64,000 nt of DNA, taken from Platycnemis pennipes (taxonomy: Eukaryota; Arthropoda; Insecta; Odonata; Platycnemididae). Location of the stretch: the NCBI GenBank assembly GCA_933228895.1, contig OW121852.1, forward strand, positions 103,747,544 to 103,811,543, in the 5' to 3' direction. This document shows, one piece after another, positions 12,501 to 23,522 of this stretch (within the stretch, counting starts at the first letter, position 1; each line of letters opens with the position of its first letter). The translations under genes were made by a program, and so were the position numbers. A model generated the notes under the pieces. That model did no database searches and had not been told where the DNA came from. It was given only the letters and a program-made list of their open reading frames with translations.

Positions 12501-15500
12501 CAATTATTATTATATTTTTTTACCCGATATGGTACGTTTTGGTGGAGAATTTATACTCGTTATATTCTCCCACACTTCTCTCGAATGCTTCTTTCTCCCT
12601 GATATTTAAGTCCTAAGACTTAAATCCCTAAAGCCTTATCTCCTAAGCTGCTTACTGCCTCTTTTCTGACATCTACAATGAGTCTGAGCTGGACTGGCAG
12701 GAGCTAATGAAGTTACTCTTGGAAGGGATACTCAAGCCACGTAGCTCCATGGGTAGGAGCCAGGCGAAAGGTGGTCCACATAGCATTCGTTGCTCTGTGA
12801 GGCGGCTGTAAAAAGCTGCCTGACTCTAGTGGGGTGGCCTTTCAAGTGGTGATCTAACGTTTCAACAAATATTGGGGATAGAGACGGGAGAAGAACTAAA
12901 TTAGTCCGTTTAAATTATTATAATTCCTTTCATTCGGGGACAAAACGCCTATCATATTTTCTGGCAGTGTAAACAAATCACTTAATATTCATTGTGATGA
13001 TATTACACTTGGCAGATATGCCTCTGACTTATGAAAAAACCTAACTAATTTAAACTGATATTTGTCGTATCAAATACTTGTTTTAAGTGAATTATTTCTT
13101 AAATCCCAGCCTTAATGATATAATTCAATTTGCCTCCAATAACCAATGGATTTCGTAATTGTTCAATGAGGCACATTTACATTTGTTTGTTTACATAAAA
13201 TGCGTGACCACATCATTTGACAGGAAGTATGAAGTTTATGATTTAGTATATGTACCAACAAAAGTTACAGCCACTGAGCTGTTTCGTATTTACGTGCGAA
13301 TGATATAATTATTTATGCCTACATTTGTGTAAATCTACACTTCACCCCCTGTTCCAAAATAGGGAAATAGTGGCTAGAGAATCATAATTTTAAATATTTT
13401 CATATTTTAAATTTTACTTTTCTGAGACGCATGTACTTTGATGAAAACAATTAACTTTTCATGTAGCCGAAGCCTCGATAAATAATACACTCACGTCTGT
13501 AGTCTAATTTTTGTAACATAGTTTAATTTTTCATAGCCATATCCATTAATCATTTCCCCTTTGCATTATCATTAAAGACAGTTTACCATAATTTCACACA
13601 TTCGTATTACTTAGATGAATTACTAAATAATATCAATATCCTCACCTGAGATAACTTAGGGGAAAGGACACAGTTGCCACAATGTATGGGCACCCAATGT
13701 GGTGTGGGGGATAAAATAATTCATTTTGCCTCTAATAATAGCTTTATAAAAATTTCAAAAGCTAAAAGGAAATTGTAAAAAAATTTAACTTCTGTAATCG
13801 TCAAAACTTGGGAGGTTTAAATGAAGGGTCATGTTCGTCTGGGATTAAACCAATTATTCGTACTATCCATTCACTGAGGCTAGATTAATAATATAAAGTT
13901 AAATATTTTTGAGGCTTTAAAAAGTGATTACACTTTTCTGGTGTGAAATTTCATGCCAACTAATCATTTTTTATCGGTGGACAAATATATGTTTACACAA
14001 ATGATTTAGCTTCATTTCCTAATGATGAAAAAATTATTAGAAATCCATTTATTTTAATGTATGCCTATGCCTATGGAAATTTGCCTAATTTAATGCCTAT
14101 GGAAACTCACTTTAAGGTAGCATTTTCTGGCTACATTAGGATCCTAAAGTTATCGTAGTATTTCGATTTTATTCTGATATCTGCATTTATTAATTTTTAA
14201 TGATTACTATTAATGATTTTGACTTGCATCTCTGAGAGAAAAATATATTTTTTCTAGCAGTTATTTTTTACGCACTAGCAAGTTACTCAATCATCTGGCC
14301 TCTGATAATGATGGCATTGTCTGGGAAGAACAAATGGAGAATTAGGGGTAAACCCCTTTTTGCTTATGCATATGAGATAGCTAATGCAGTATATGCACTC
14401 AAAGACACATTCTGACCATAGTAAAATATTGTATCCAGCCCTATCTATTGATGGATATCTACATCTATGCATTGCGCCGCAAACATTTTCAAGGGTGTGT
14501 GGCAGGGACTGAATTAAAAGGCAATAAGGGCAGAGGTCTAGTGACTAGTACATTGATCTAGTGTAGTAAACTCCAGTACTCTAATGGAGTCAATGGAGTC
14601 AATTGTAAAGTATTCCGCTTGCTGATAATTTCTGTAACCTTTTTCTACGTTTTTTAAGCTTAAAAAATGTGTTCCGATCAGATAAAGAAATTTCAATTAT
14701 TGAGGCACTTACGACATGAGCATGTACACAAGCTGAATCAATGTTACTATTTCGAGCAAAAATAATAGTTTTAAACACTTTATTAGTCGAACTATTCAGC
14801 TGGAAATTCTAGTATTCAGTTATATATTGGAAACTATTTTGTGTACAACTTTCTACCGCTTAACATGAAACTCTCTTGGCAACATATCATTTGTTAACCC
14901 ACCGATTACACCAGTGTTTTCATTATGCTTTTATTGCTATTGCTGAATTACTTTGCAAGGCTTTGTTAGCAAAAAGGCATGGCAGTCATAAAGGTAAAGC
15001 TTAGTCTCATGAAATGGTAGTCATATTTGTAAGTCCGAGATAGGCCTATGTATAACTCCTTTTAAGCTTAAGCTGAGTGTTATTCTGCACATCAGATGCT
15101 TCCGAAAAACCATTGGGAAGAAAATTGACCCTTTACCATACTGCTTCAATTGTATTAAACTGAGTATTGCTGTTGTTTGGGAACTTACTGGCAGCTTAGG
15201 AATTTTTACCTTGAAGTACATTCGGGTATTTTGGAAGAGCTAGATATGTAGGGGATGGAGAAAGGCGGAGAAACCCGGAATTTGCATATCTCTGAAAAAA
15301 TTAAATAAAAGGTGCCAAGGGACGAAAACGTTTTACATTCCACCCTACAATCGGAGTACTGAACTTTCTCCGTTTTCTCCACTCTGGACTGAAGTGGGGA
15401 ACAACATATCAATGATTAATATGACACTCCCAGGGTGCGAACCTGGTGCCTCTAAGATGAGGTGACTACTTAAGATACCGTGGGACTGGGTTCATACTGT

Positions 15501-18500
15501 GGCTGTGGCAGAGATCATTGGCATACCGCTTGAATACTGAATACCCCTTACTAAATGCCCCTTAAATACTGAGTGGAAGCACAAATAGTCCAGTGCTCCA
15601 TCCGTCGGATGGGACGTTAAACCGTTGACCTCTTGGCACCTTCCGTTAAGGGTAGATTAAAGCCGACGTCGGGTCTCTCTCCACTCTTCCTCCACTCCCT
15701 TTATTCCCACCTCTATCCGATTACCCACCCATTCGAAATAGCGTAAATGTCATTAGCTGCCGGTTGCCTTCCTAGAATAACAACTGCTTCGCGCTGTAGG
15801 ATCTTGTTTTTTCCCGGCGTATAATGCTGGTGAAGTCTTCACGGGTTCTACACCGGGTCAGGGAGAACAGGGTCAGGCCTTATCTGCTTCGCGCTGTAGT
15901 TCAATAGAATTTACAGAACCAAACGTACTTTTTTTTTAAATATCTGTGTTCCGTAGAAGAATTTGCAATGGTTATTGCCTCTCGACCTTCTTGTTAGTTG
16001 AAATTTCACGCATGACGTGCGCCTTTTGTCTCCGGGATCGGAGGTTTTGACCCGGAAGCTCAATGGCACGTGAGTCCGCCCAGGCGTTAAAAGGGCGCGC
16101 TCCTATCCTCCCCCCCTCTCCCTTAATCACCTCTCTCCCCCCAGCCCCTCCTGCCGTCCGGGGTCGTCTACACACGTCGTCATCCGTGTCATAGTCGTCA
16201 GATTCCCCCCCCCCCCACCTCCTCCCAACCCTCCCCCCTCCTCCCAACCCTCCCCCCTCCTCCCAACCCTCCCCCCTTCCCCTCTTCCCCCACCCTCCGT
16301 CCGTGACGCACGTGATCAGAGCACCAATCTCTCTCCGGGGCGCATTCCAAAGCGTCTCCAACTGACTTGAGCTTCCATTCGGCAGGGGAGGTCTGGAAAG
16401 AGAGGGAGAGAGACATTAGGGAAGATTGGCGGCGTAAAAGTTTTCGGGATTGAAGCTGCTCGATTACTGTTATTTGAAAACATACTCTAGCCATCAGTCG
16501 GTGGTCAGTTTTGTTGCCGGGCGAATTAGGGGCGGCTAAAGTGTGAATTGGAATTACACTTCATTATTCTTTTCCCAATTTTTTCCCTCCATTTTTTCAG
16601 TAAAACTCAATGCCGTGCGGATGAATTTTAGCTTTAGCTGGACTCGACCACCCCCAGCCACTTGCCCCTGTGACAGCTCGCAGGGTGAAATGTACGCGAT
16701 TGCTGTAAACTCTCGATTTTACATGCTAATGACTGGTAAAGGGTGCGCGGATAATCGGGACACACGGATTATCCTTAAGATTAAATGGACAGATAAAGTG
16801 AGGAACGAGGAGGTATACAGAAGAGCAGATGAAGAAAGGACAATATGGAGAACCGTGCGGCAAGGAAGAACCAGGTGGATAGGGCATACCTTGAGGCACA
16901 ATGAATTAGTTAGAAATATAATAGAAGGGAAGATTGAAGGGAAGGTCCCGCGAGGAAGACCAAGGGACAAATACATAGGGCAAATAAAGAAGGGCGTGAA
17001 AGAGAAAACATACCAGGGCGTGAGGGAATTAATTGAATAGGGCAGAATTGAGGGCTGCAGTAAACCAATCCTGGGATTGAAGTACTGATGATGATGACGG
17101 ATAATCCGCTGTTTTGTTCTTTCCGGTATCATTTCTCTGCGGTGCGCCGCCAAAATAAATAAACTCTATAAGAAATCACACAATCTGCCAATGAAAAGAA
17201 TCCTCCTGAAATCCTCGCTGTACATAATATACCTACCTACCTTTAAGACCACTGCCGATATACTAAATAGATATACGATGCATGGATAATCCGCAGCTCG
17301 GATAAGGCGCGAACGGATAATCGGGAATTTACTGTATGTAAGTCTGATACCTCGTCATGCATGATCTTGGAAACAGCTGTTTAGTTTTTGAATTTAAAGT
17401 TTGATTCGAAGGATACAACATTGAATTTATTTGAACTACTCAATTAAAGTTATTATTTGATATCTTTAACATTTATATGATACCATCGCTATTCCTCAAC
17501 TATGATAAGATTTTGCAATTTCTATCAGTTTTTTCATCTCTAAATCACATTGATTTTACAGTTATCTTGTGCCATCTCTATCCATCCGGCTATTTTCGTT
17601 CTTCTAGATACGACGGTGCATGTTAGTCCTTCATCGTATGTCTGATCTCCCTCAAATTTGTTTTTCTTTTTTCACTATCGCATCATAGAAAATTCCTAAC
17701 TTTGGTGTCATTAAATAGCGTAATTTTCATTTTTTCTATTTCTCTAATTAAACTATAGTTTAAATACTGACAATAGCTATTGCCTGGGAAATGCCATTAC
17801 TGAGAATTTCTCGGTCACTTTTTAGTTTTGAAAGTTTTCAGGACCAACTAGGCAAGGCCAAAAAGAGAGAAAAAATAGGGATTATGAAAGAACATAATTC
17901 ATAAAATGGAGAGTAAAAATTTTGGGAAAGTGTGAAAACCACTCGCCACAAACACAATTAATGGTTGAATTCTCTCGTGCATTGGTAACCTTTCTATTCT
18001 ATAGTTCATTTTCATTTTACTTTGCACGAACTTTTTGGCCACTGAAAGACCATGCATCAAATTCATGCTGAACGTTAAGCAGTATGCGTTATCGAACATC
18101 CCTCTTGCGAACCTGATGTTGCCTTTAGGACCCTTTCTCTCAAATATGTAAATGTGACTCAATAATGTATAATTTTTTAATGCCACATATTCGTAGGACA
18201 ACTGCCACGATATGAAAATCACATATCCCTTCACACATTCTGGAATTTGATTTCTCCACACCTTAGGTTCTTGTTCTGTATGAATAAAATCAATTACATT
18301 AACCTTTAAATACATCACTGCCAAAGACCCATTGTGTTTGCAGGGTTTAAGTCAACTTTCTAATAAGATAAATGAGATATGTTCCGTCAAGCTTTATTTG
18401 CTTCTACTCTGCAGCGTAAAAATAAATGACGAGTTCGGTGGAGTTAAATTTACAATAATCAGAGAATTTTAACATCGTATTTTCACGAGGAAAGTAATAT

Positions 18501-21500
18501 ATATTGGTACTATTGTATCTCTATTTGTAGCTTTATTGAGGAGAATTTTACTTCATTGTTAATCATTTAACGAATGTGAGAGTGGCCACGATTTCAGTTT
18601 ATTATTGAGGAATATGAACGCTTGCACTACATGCTCTCTATCTTTCAATTGAATGTCTCTGCCATTAGTGTTCTTCACAGCAACATATACGTACACAATT
18701 GAAATGCAGTGGAGTATAATTTACATTTTATTATACAGTTTATTTCAAGAAATAAGGCTGTGCGGATATATTTCTGCATACGTAATTTTCTGATCTAACG
18801 ATGCCATCCAGGATAACATAATTAATTCAACACTGTAAATTATTGGCTTAATTAATTTTTAGTTTGCTACGTTTATTTTCACTTAATACCGTGATGACCA
18901 TTCAAGTCAAGTAAACCTAATGATCATTATAATTGAGTTTCATTTGCTTTATGTCCTTACTAAGTGAATTTTGAAGTTTTTCTTTATGGATTCTCAAGAA
19001 AAATATCCCTTACAATTATCTCTACGATTTTTTGGGATTAGCTATTTCTTTCATTTACTCCCAACGTGTCTTTGGGTTTCCTAAACTGTACGCTTAGTAA
19101 CTGCTGATTGAAAGATCTTTATCTGGCAATGGAATAATGATTTTTAAATGGGTTAAATGTTTTCAATTATCTCCTCCAACCCCACAGTAGGTTAACAACT
19201 GAAAACGTAGCCGTATTCTTTGAGTTCAATATATTTACATACATTTTGTTGGAGAGTTTTTAGTTGGTTATGCATGTGGTGAGAGAGTGTAGATTTTTTG
19301 TGTATTTATGTTTTTAAATAGGTAATTATGACCATTAAAGCTCAGAAGTGGGATAAAATTCTTTGAATTTTGACCGAAAGAGTAAGCCTTGACTCATGAT
19401 TGAGTTGCTTTTTCGAAAACTCATTTTTTTCAAGCTTATGTTTTCATTATTTGTAAAGGCCTTTATCACTAATGTCATTCAATTATAATACCAAAGTCAA
19501 CAGTTTCCGTTATTCTGTGACCTCTAGAGTTGGAGTACCGTAATATCCGCTTGCACTCATCACCTTTTCTGCATGCTGCCAAACATTACTGGCAAGTCTT
19601 TGAGCATTGTTGGCTGCCAAGCATACAAGCCCTTTCTTTGCCAATTCTGCTTGCCAATATTTCTTGAACTACGGAATTTACACCTCTCCGTGTTTGGGAT
19701 TCCAAATACCAGAAGACAAGGAAGAAAAAGAAAATGGTTGCGTAATTGAAAACTTTTCTTTGTGTACTCAAATTTACCTAGCAAGAAAAAATTCCTTTTT
19801 TGATTTCCGGGGTTGTCTCCCTCCAGTGGCTATTTTAAGCATCATTAATATTTACTAGAGGGTCGTGTCTCCAATTTTAGTCATTGATTTCGTAGGTAGA
19901 TATTTTATGCTTGCATTACGATAAAATAATTATTCGGACGAAATAATTCTCATCTACCATTATTTCTGGAGAATGTCATTATAACTATGAATAGACAACT
20001 CTCCACTTTATAAAAGTAACTTACTTCGGTAAGATGAGGTGGAATGTTATCATGATCAAAAGATATTAAATAACAATATTCCACAATTTATATTACGTAC
20101 GACGCGTTTCAGCCACTCTTCCATCATCAGGTACATCTATGCAATGAGTGATGCGGTATATATAGCCATATTAGTAGTGGGAGGGGAAGATGGGTAGATA
20201 GTGGTGGGAGATGAGGGTCAGGGTGTATTAGGGACAAGTCATTACGAGTGTTAGGGAATGGGATGGCGAGGAGTGGGTAGAGGCTTTTGAAAATTTTGCT
20301 CATTCAATAGATTACCCACTTTATGATTTTCAACACTATATTATATCTGTACTTACTACGAAAATCACACGCAAGTGATTGTATTGCTAAATACTGTGTT
20401 CTGAAGTTCTTTATGGGTCAAGTAACAGTTCTATGAGGTGTTTACTCATTAATTATTTTGAAAAAATGCAGCAGAAAAACAGGATATTAAGATGACCATG
20501 TTAATTCTGTGATTATATGAAAATGGTCTGAAATTTCTTTGCCGTTGGCCATTTATTTGCTTCGTTATTTCCTATCACGACCCATTTTTATTTTCTTCAT
20601 TTTCACCATAGACTTGCTATTGATAAATGTGTAGATATAGAACCCTTGAAACTGGAGTAGGTACTTCACAATTTTTTTCTTGTCACGGTACACCTCACTA
20701 GCAAAACTGTAGTCTTGGAACACTGCAGGAACATTTTTCTATTGACATATTTTTTTTCTACTTCACATATGACAGTCCATCTTCTCATTCTGTTACAAAC
20801 ACGAAATAAAAAGAAACTGAATGAAAATATGTAATCCATACGTCCTCAATGAGTAATATTTGAGACAGCTATTATTTTCACACCTAAGCAATTATTTCTC
20901 CGTTTTTGCTGATAACAGTGGGAATAAATTTTCAGAACGTTTATAATTAGGCAAAAACAATTTCCTTCCACTTCGTGCTAGACAAATGAAATTGTAGCAA
21001 ATCCAATGTGGAAAAAAGAGCAATATATGGACAAAAAAGTAACTTGGTTAGAAGCATATCAGTTGGGAAGGATTGCTAAAGGTGCAATCTCTCATGAAAT
21101 ATAGTACCTGCTAAGGAGCCTTCGTTTTTCATACGACAATCTACTGCGGATTGCACTCAAATTACTGTGGTAGGATTTGGCAAAAATCCTGGTTAAATCT
21201 CAACGCTATAAATATTAGAACCTCAAACTGTTTAATATTCGAAATTGGCCTTGAGGGAAATAAGCTGTTTTTTACCGTCCAAAAAAATACCTCCTTTTTA
21301 TTGCATAATTACTTTTGACATCATTAAAGTGTTTTTTTAAGTAGGCATTAAGAGGGAATCATCAGCATAGCAAAGTTAAGTTAAGGCAAGCCCACTAGTA
21401 GTTGAATTTCTGTGGTTGCTTCCTCTTTCTATTTTTATCGATGGAAGATGCACAATTGAGATGCATTCAGAAAGTTATCAACTCTCCCTGTATCTCTTCA

Positions 21501-23522
21501 CTTTATCCTTGAACTTGCCGATTTATAAATTGACTTCTCTTTTTTGTAGTTCCTCTTAGTGCTGTCTCAACTCTTTTCCCATAAACCATAGACATACTCA
21601 AAATGGTTATGGGGTGCGATATCACATACGTTTTACGGGTTAGGTACTATAGAAAATAAATTGAAATCTAGTAATCCCTTATCATGTAAGTTAATAACCA
21701 TAAACATTAGGCAGTCGTTGGAGCACTTTGGTTTGGTTATGACTTCAACCTTATTGATGTCATAGTTTATTTTCATTGCTGGGAAGCTTATTGTTGGTTC
21801 TATTATGATTATGACTTGGGTAATACAAAGAATGATCTTTCAGACCCAGCGCCTACTATCCTTGTTTTGTGTGGTGGTCAAAACGCTAGGACGTTTATTG
21901 TATTTCCTCTCACCACTATGGTATTGATTAAAATTGTAAACTGTTGCCATTCAGGGTACTTAATTTGGTAGATCTGACCATTGAGGCTAGAGCTCATCAA
22001 AACACCATTGGCATCCATGGTGGATGTTTTAGATTATTTAAATACATTATCGTATTTTTGAAATATTGATAAAAAGGGTTGACTTGAAGACACAACAGGA
22101 TCTAGATAAAATGTTGCCACTTAAGGGATCGGGTTGGTATGGTGGCTAGAGTACTGGCCACCCATCCCGAGGGCCCGGGTTCGATTCCCGGCAGTGGAGG
22201 ATTTTCAGGTGAAAACCGGTCCCCACTTGAGTGTCTACTAGTAGTGGGGGGCATTCCAAGTTCAGTACTTCGTCCGTCGGATGGGACGTTAAGCCGTGGT
22301 CCCCTTGGCGCCTTTCGTTAAGAGTAGGCTACTGCCGACGCCGGGTTTCTCTCCACCCTTCTTTCGTTCACTGAAAACTCCTACCATCACCCAATTATCC
22401 ACCTATCCTATGTGGCGCAAATGACCTCAGCTGTCGGTCGCCTCCCCTAAATTACCAAACCATGTTGCCACTTAGAGAAAAACGAACGCGGAGGAACGCC
22501 TGAAAGTCATTATCGTTGATGATAAACCCCGCGGAAAGCAAGGTCCAATCTATAGAAATATTATTGGCACGGGAGACTCTGGTTGTTGGTCCCCACCCCT
22601 GACAATGACCAGGGCTGAAGTGAGTCCTTTCTCTGACCGCCCCACCTTCCTCTACCTTACAGGCGAGTTCGACATGAGGGTCAAGTCCTGCTCTGCGTCG
22701 GACGGTGGCGACGAGGCCGCCGGCGGCGGACATGCCATCCAGCTGAGCGATGACCGTGGTTGCGTCCTGCGGCCCAAGATGGTCGGCCGCTTCCTCAAAG
22801 TGACGGGCACGGACGGACGCGCCAGCCTGCTCACCTACGCCTTCTTCTCCGCCTTCAAGTTCCCCGGAGCCCTGGGCGTGCACATCCGCTGCAAGGTGGA
22901 GATCTGCCGGCACGGCTGCCCGGACCACTGCGGCGACGACACCGTCCCCTCGCGACACGGTCCGCTCGACCGCTCCGCCGTCCGCTCCCGACGAGGTGAG
23001 GGCCCGCCATCCCGCGTGGTGACGGCCGCTGGGGGTCCTACGAGGAGGAGGGGCGAGCATGGCACCCAGGGAGGCCCCAGGTCCCTGAACATCTCCCCGG
23101 AGGCGAGACGGAGAAGGCGCGGGGTCGCCCCAGAGTCTGCAGGACCGTCGGAGGAAGAGGTGGTCGGTGTGTCCGGAGGGTACTCGGTCATATCGGAGGC
23201 GGACATGGCGGAGGAGGGGAACGAGCCTGGGGCTGACTTCGAATCGGAGGACTCTGGGAGTCGGTGGTGGGGTCGGAGCAGACCCCACGAGGTGTGCGTG
23301 CCGGCCCACGGCTTCGGGGCGGCCTTCCTTCTGGCGGCGTCCGCAGCTGCGGCCTCTGCCGTCCTCGCCGGGGCCTTGTTCCACCGATACCGGGGTACGA
23401 GAGCGGCGGCGCGGGCCAAGGCCGGGGACCCAGGGGTCGAGATGGGCGTGGAGGGGACGGCGATAGAGCAAGGGGGCCTCTGGGGTTGGGTCGCCATGAG
23501 GTGGCCGGCCAGGGGGGGCTGA
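3437..23522 (+). CDS. Cuticlin-type ZP-domain membrane protein, four coding exons
   Basis: Joining 3437-3511, 5906-6623, 11618-11740 and 22663-23522 gives 1776 nt, 591 residues plus stop, with phases 0, 1, 1 matching at every junction. Residues 1-36 form a signal peptide. The ZP domain runs from about 50 to 398: Cys58, 88, 200 and 235 fit the four ZP-N cysteines; Cys270, 315, 339, 382, 387, 391 and 395 lie in ZP-C. Motifs such as VVVQYD, RLRCEW, KGPWAPPVSGIVPLG and CVLRPK are typical of insect cuticlin-like ZP proteins, the group that includes Drosophila miniature, dusky and trynity. Basic sites follow (RSRR at 413-416, RRRRR at 454-458), then a transmembrane helix near 523-545 and a short tail. 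Known members are secreted, cleaved next to the membrane and polymerise in the apical matrix that shapes cuticle. I cannot choose the exact paralogue, so no symbol is given. Odd points are a roughly 95-residue low-complexity insert inside ZP-N and very GC-rich exons in an AT-rich locus. Confidence 0.88.
4585..4873. mobile_element. Foldback hammerhead unit 1 (12-bp target duplication)
   Basis: A 289-bp unit flanked by the direct repeat ATTAATAAAGGT (4573-4584 and 4874-4885). Its arms, of about 70 bp, are inverted copies. Each carries a hammerhead-like motif pointing outward: a fair one on the minus strand (4660-4720) and a decayed one on the plus strand (4780-4830). Between them, read on the minus strand, are a C-rich tract and a TATATAA. 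The layout matches the other foldback units in this window. I attribute it to Penelope-like elements, whose terminal repeats are known to carry hammerheads. Confidence 0.75.
4660..4720 (-). ncRNA. Hammerhead ribozyme-like motif, core CUGAAGA
   Basis: On the minus strand: core CUGAAGA (C3 at 4710), one extra U, stem II GAUGUG/CACAUC with loop AAAG, then GAAA and the palindrome ACCCGGGU as stem III, then C17, with cleavage expected between 4675 and 4674. Stem I is weak, so activity is doubtful. A TATATAA starts at 4742 on the same strand, 32 nt before C3. Confidence 0.55.
5906..6623 (+). CDS. Exon: end of signal peptide and ZP-N half of the ZP domain
   Basis: The acceptor is the CTCAG at 5901-5905. 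The exon encodes residues 26-264 plus the first base of Gly265. It holds the end of the signal peptide, then the ZP-N start (SLDVMCGK) with Cys58 and Cys88 (DPRCVYV), a Gly/Ala/Arg/Glu-rich insert at about residues 92-189, and then the conserved block with Cys200 and Cys235 through QLDFR. The donor is GTTGGT at 6624, weaker than consensus. It is preferred because it gives Gly-Asp-Asn across the junction in the family pattern, whereas the next GT at 6628 would put the following exon in a frame with an immediate stop. In-frame reading runs on to 6643 in the intron, which explains a slightly longer apparent ORF. Confidence 0.88.
6780..7120. other. Intron stretch without recognisable content
   Basis: AT-rich intronic sequence between the ZP-N exon and foldback unit 2. 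I see no motif, repeat or reading frame worth calling. Confidence 0.5.
7132..7369. mobile_element. Foldback hammerhead unit 2 (11-bp target duplication)
   Basis: A 238-bp unit between direct repeats TCAAGGAAATT (7121-7131 and 7370-7380). The arms are imperfect inverted repeats over roughly 100 bp. Each arm keeps traces of a hammerhead. The plus copy at 7282-7330 has UUGAUGA, stem-loop CUUCAUAAG and the stem III palindrome ACCUAGGU, but GAAA has become CAAA. The minus copy (about 7190-7245) is more decayed. It is an old insertion in intron 2. Confidence 0.65.
8390..9170. other. CpG-richer intronic patch
   Basis: This stretch has more CG dinucleotides than its AT-rich surroundings and short reading frames on both strands without any family motif. 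It may be a regulatory or conserved non-coding segment of intron 2; that is only a guess from composition. Confidence 0.25.
11618..11740 (+). CDS. Exon: start of ZP-C
   Basis: A 123-bp exon with a pyrimidine-rich tract and TTGCAG acceptor ending at 11617, and GTCCGT donor at 11741; phase 1 on both sides. It encodes residues 265-306, including Cys270 in ECWMEV and the strongly conserved KGPWAPPVSGIVPLG stretch. Open reading continues past both ends by chance, so longer ORFs here are not the gene. Confidence 0.9.
14453..14515 (+). repeat. SINE family B fragment
   Basis: A copy of the short repeat with a (CTACAT) start and a GGTGTGTGGCAGGG block, seen at least nine times in this window. This copy is diverged in the middle. 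Confidence 0.55.
15560..15790 (+). repeat. SINE family A fragment
   Basis: Matches the body of the full-length SINE at 22124-22461: CCGTCGGATGGGACGTTAA, then CTTGGCACC, GCCGACGTCGGG, TCTCTCCAC and the CCGGTTGCC end. The tRNA-like head is missing or unrecognisable in this copy. Confidence 0.7.
16205..16283. repeat. C-rich tract with about three 19-bp tandem units
   Basis: A run of C is followed by a 19-bp unit built from CCCAACCCTCCCCCCTCCT, present about three times. The minus strand has many G runs of three or more with short spacers, so it could form a G-quadruplex. Long Gly-rich antisense reading frames here are low-complexity artefacts. Confidence 0.75.
16775..17097 (+). mobile_element. 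RTE-like LINE, 5'-truncated 3' end (copy 1)
   Basis: The frame 16775-17040 encodes the end of a non-LTR retrotransposon polyprotein: KIKWTDKVRNEEV, then RTRWIGHTLRHNEL and IIEGKIEGKVPRGRPR, a common ending of RTE-like elements in arthropods. The copy ends in a (GAT)n tail and is flanked by a near-perfect 10-bp duplication (CGGATTATCC at 16765-16774, CGGATAATCC at 17098-17107). It is therefore a short, typical target-primed insertion. Confidence 0.8.
17098..17345 (-). repeat. Possible pogo/Tigger-like DNA transposon end
   Basis: Read on the minus strand from 17337, the sequence begins CAGTAAATTCCCGATTATCC next to a TA, like a Tigger-class terminal repeat. Related GGATAATC words occur again at 17098-17107 and left of the LINE at about 16748. 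The matching left end was not resolved, so the element outline is uncertain. Confidence 0.35.
17899..18324 (-). pseudogene. Unrecognised 141-codon reading frame, faint RRM resemblance
   Basis: This is one of the longer frames in AT-rich DNA. The segment from LLSHIYIF to MNLMHGLSVAKKFVQ resembles the second half of an RNA-recognition motif of the RBM7 type, but the RNP1 and RNP2 signatures are not clear. It lies in intron 3 on the opposite strand. It could be an old processed copy or chance. Confidence 0.2.
20090..20290 (-). mobile_element. Penelope-type terminal fragment with TATA box and hammerhead
   Basis: Read on the minus strand this runs from a C/T-rich tract to TATATATA to the hammerhead, the same order as downstream of the GIY-YIG remnant at 48.9-49.7 kb. 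No coding part is visible. The outer limits are not defined. Confidence 0.5.
20095..20136 (-). ncRNA. Hammerhead ribozyme-like motif, core CUGAUGA
   Basis: On the minus strand: a six-pair stem I (AUGUAC with GUACGU, one G-U wobble), canonical CUGAUGA (C3 at 20130), GAAA, palindromic stem III ACGCGU and C17, with cleavage expected between 20101 and 20100. Stem II is poor in this copy. A TATATATA starts at 20164, 34 nt upstream of C3, with C/T-rich DNA before it. Confidence 0.6.
22124..22461 (+). mobile_element. Full-length SINE family A with 13-bp target duplication
   Basis: A 338-bp insertion flanked by perfect direct repeats ATGTTGCCACTTA (22111-22123 and 22462-22474). The head has Pol III boxes of a tRNA-derived SINE: A box TGGCTAGAGTACTGG and B box GGGTTCGATTCCC. 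The body has CCGTCGGATGGGACGTTAA and the end reads CGGTCGCCTCCCC. The perfect flanks suggest a young copy. It lies about 200 bp before the last ZP exon. Confidence 0.88.
22663..23522 (+). CDS. Last exon: ZP-C, cleavage sites, transmembrane helix, stop
   Basis: The acceptor is CTTACAG ending at 22662. The exon encodes the rest of Gly306 through residue 591 and a TGA at 23520-23522. It starts with EFDMRVKSC and finishes ZP-C with the cysteine cluster at residues 382-395. The region after the domain is rich in Arg, Gly and acidic residues, with RSRR at 413-416 as the best furin-like site. An Ala/Leu-rich helix at about 523-545 is followed by HRYRG, a usual stop-transfer arrangement. The high GC content also opens long antisense reading frames, which I treat as artefacts. 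Confidence 0.9.

Larger units (their letters stand above)
11741..22662 (+). other. Intron 3 of the ZP gene
   Basis: GT-AG intron of 10,922 bp, phase 1. It contains SINE pieces near 14453-14515 and 15560-15790, a C-rich tandem repeat near 16205-16283, an RTE-like LINE 3' end at 16775-17097, an uncertain reading frame at 17899-18324, a hammerhead-bearing Penelope-type fragment at 20095-20290 and a full-length SINE at 22124-22461. The rest is AT-rich with no recognised content. Confidence 0.75.

Noticed and set aside
15972..16494. Gly/Trp/Glu-rich minus-strand frames
   Set aside because: They are translations of the C-rich tandem tract, so low complexity and not a gene.
17075..17100. CTGATGATGATGAC as a hammerhead core
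   Set aside because: It is the (GAT)n tail of the RTE-like LINE; no GAAA or stems follow.
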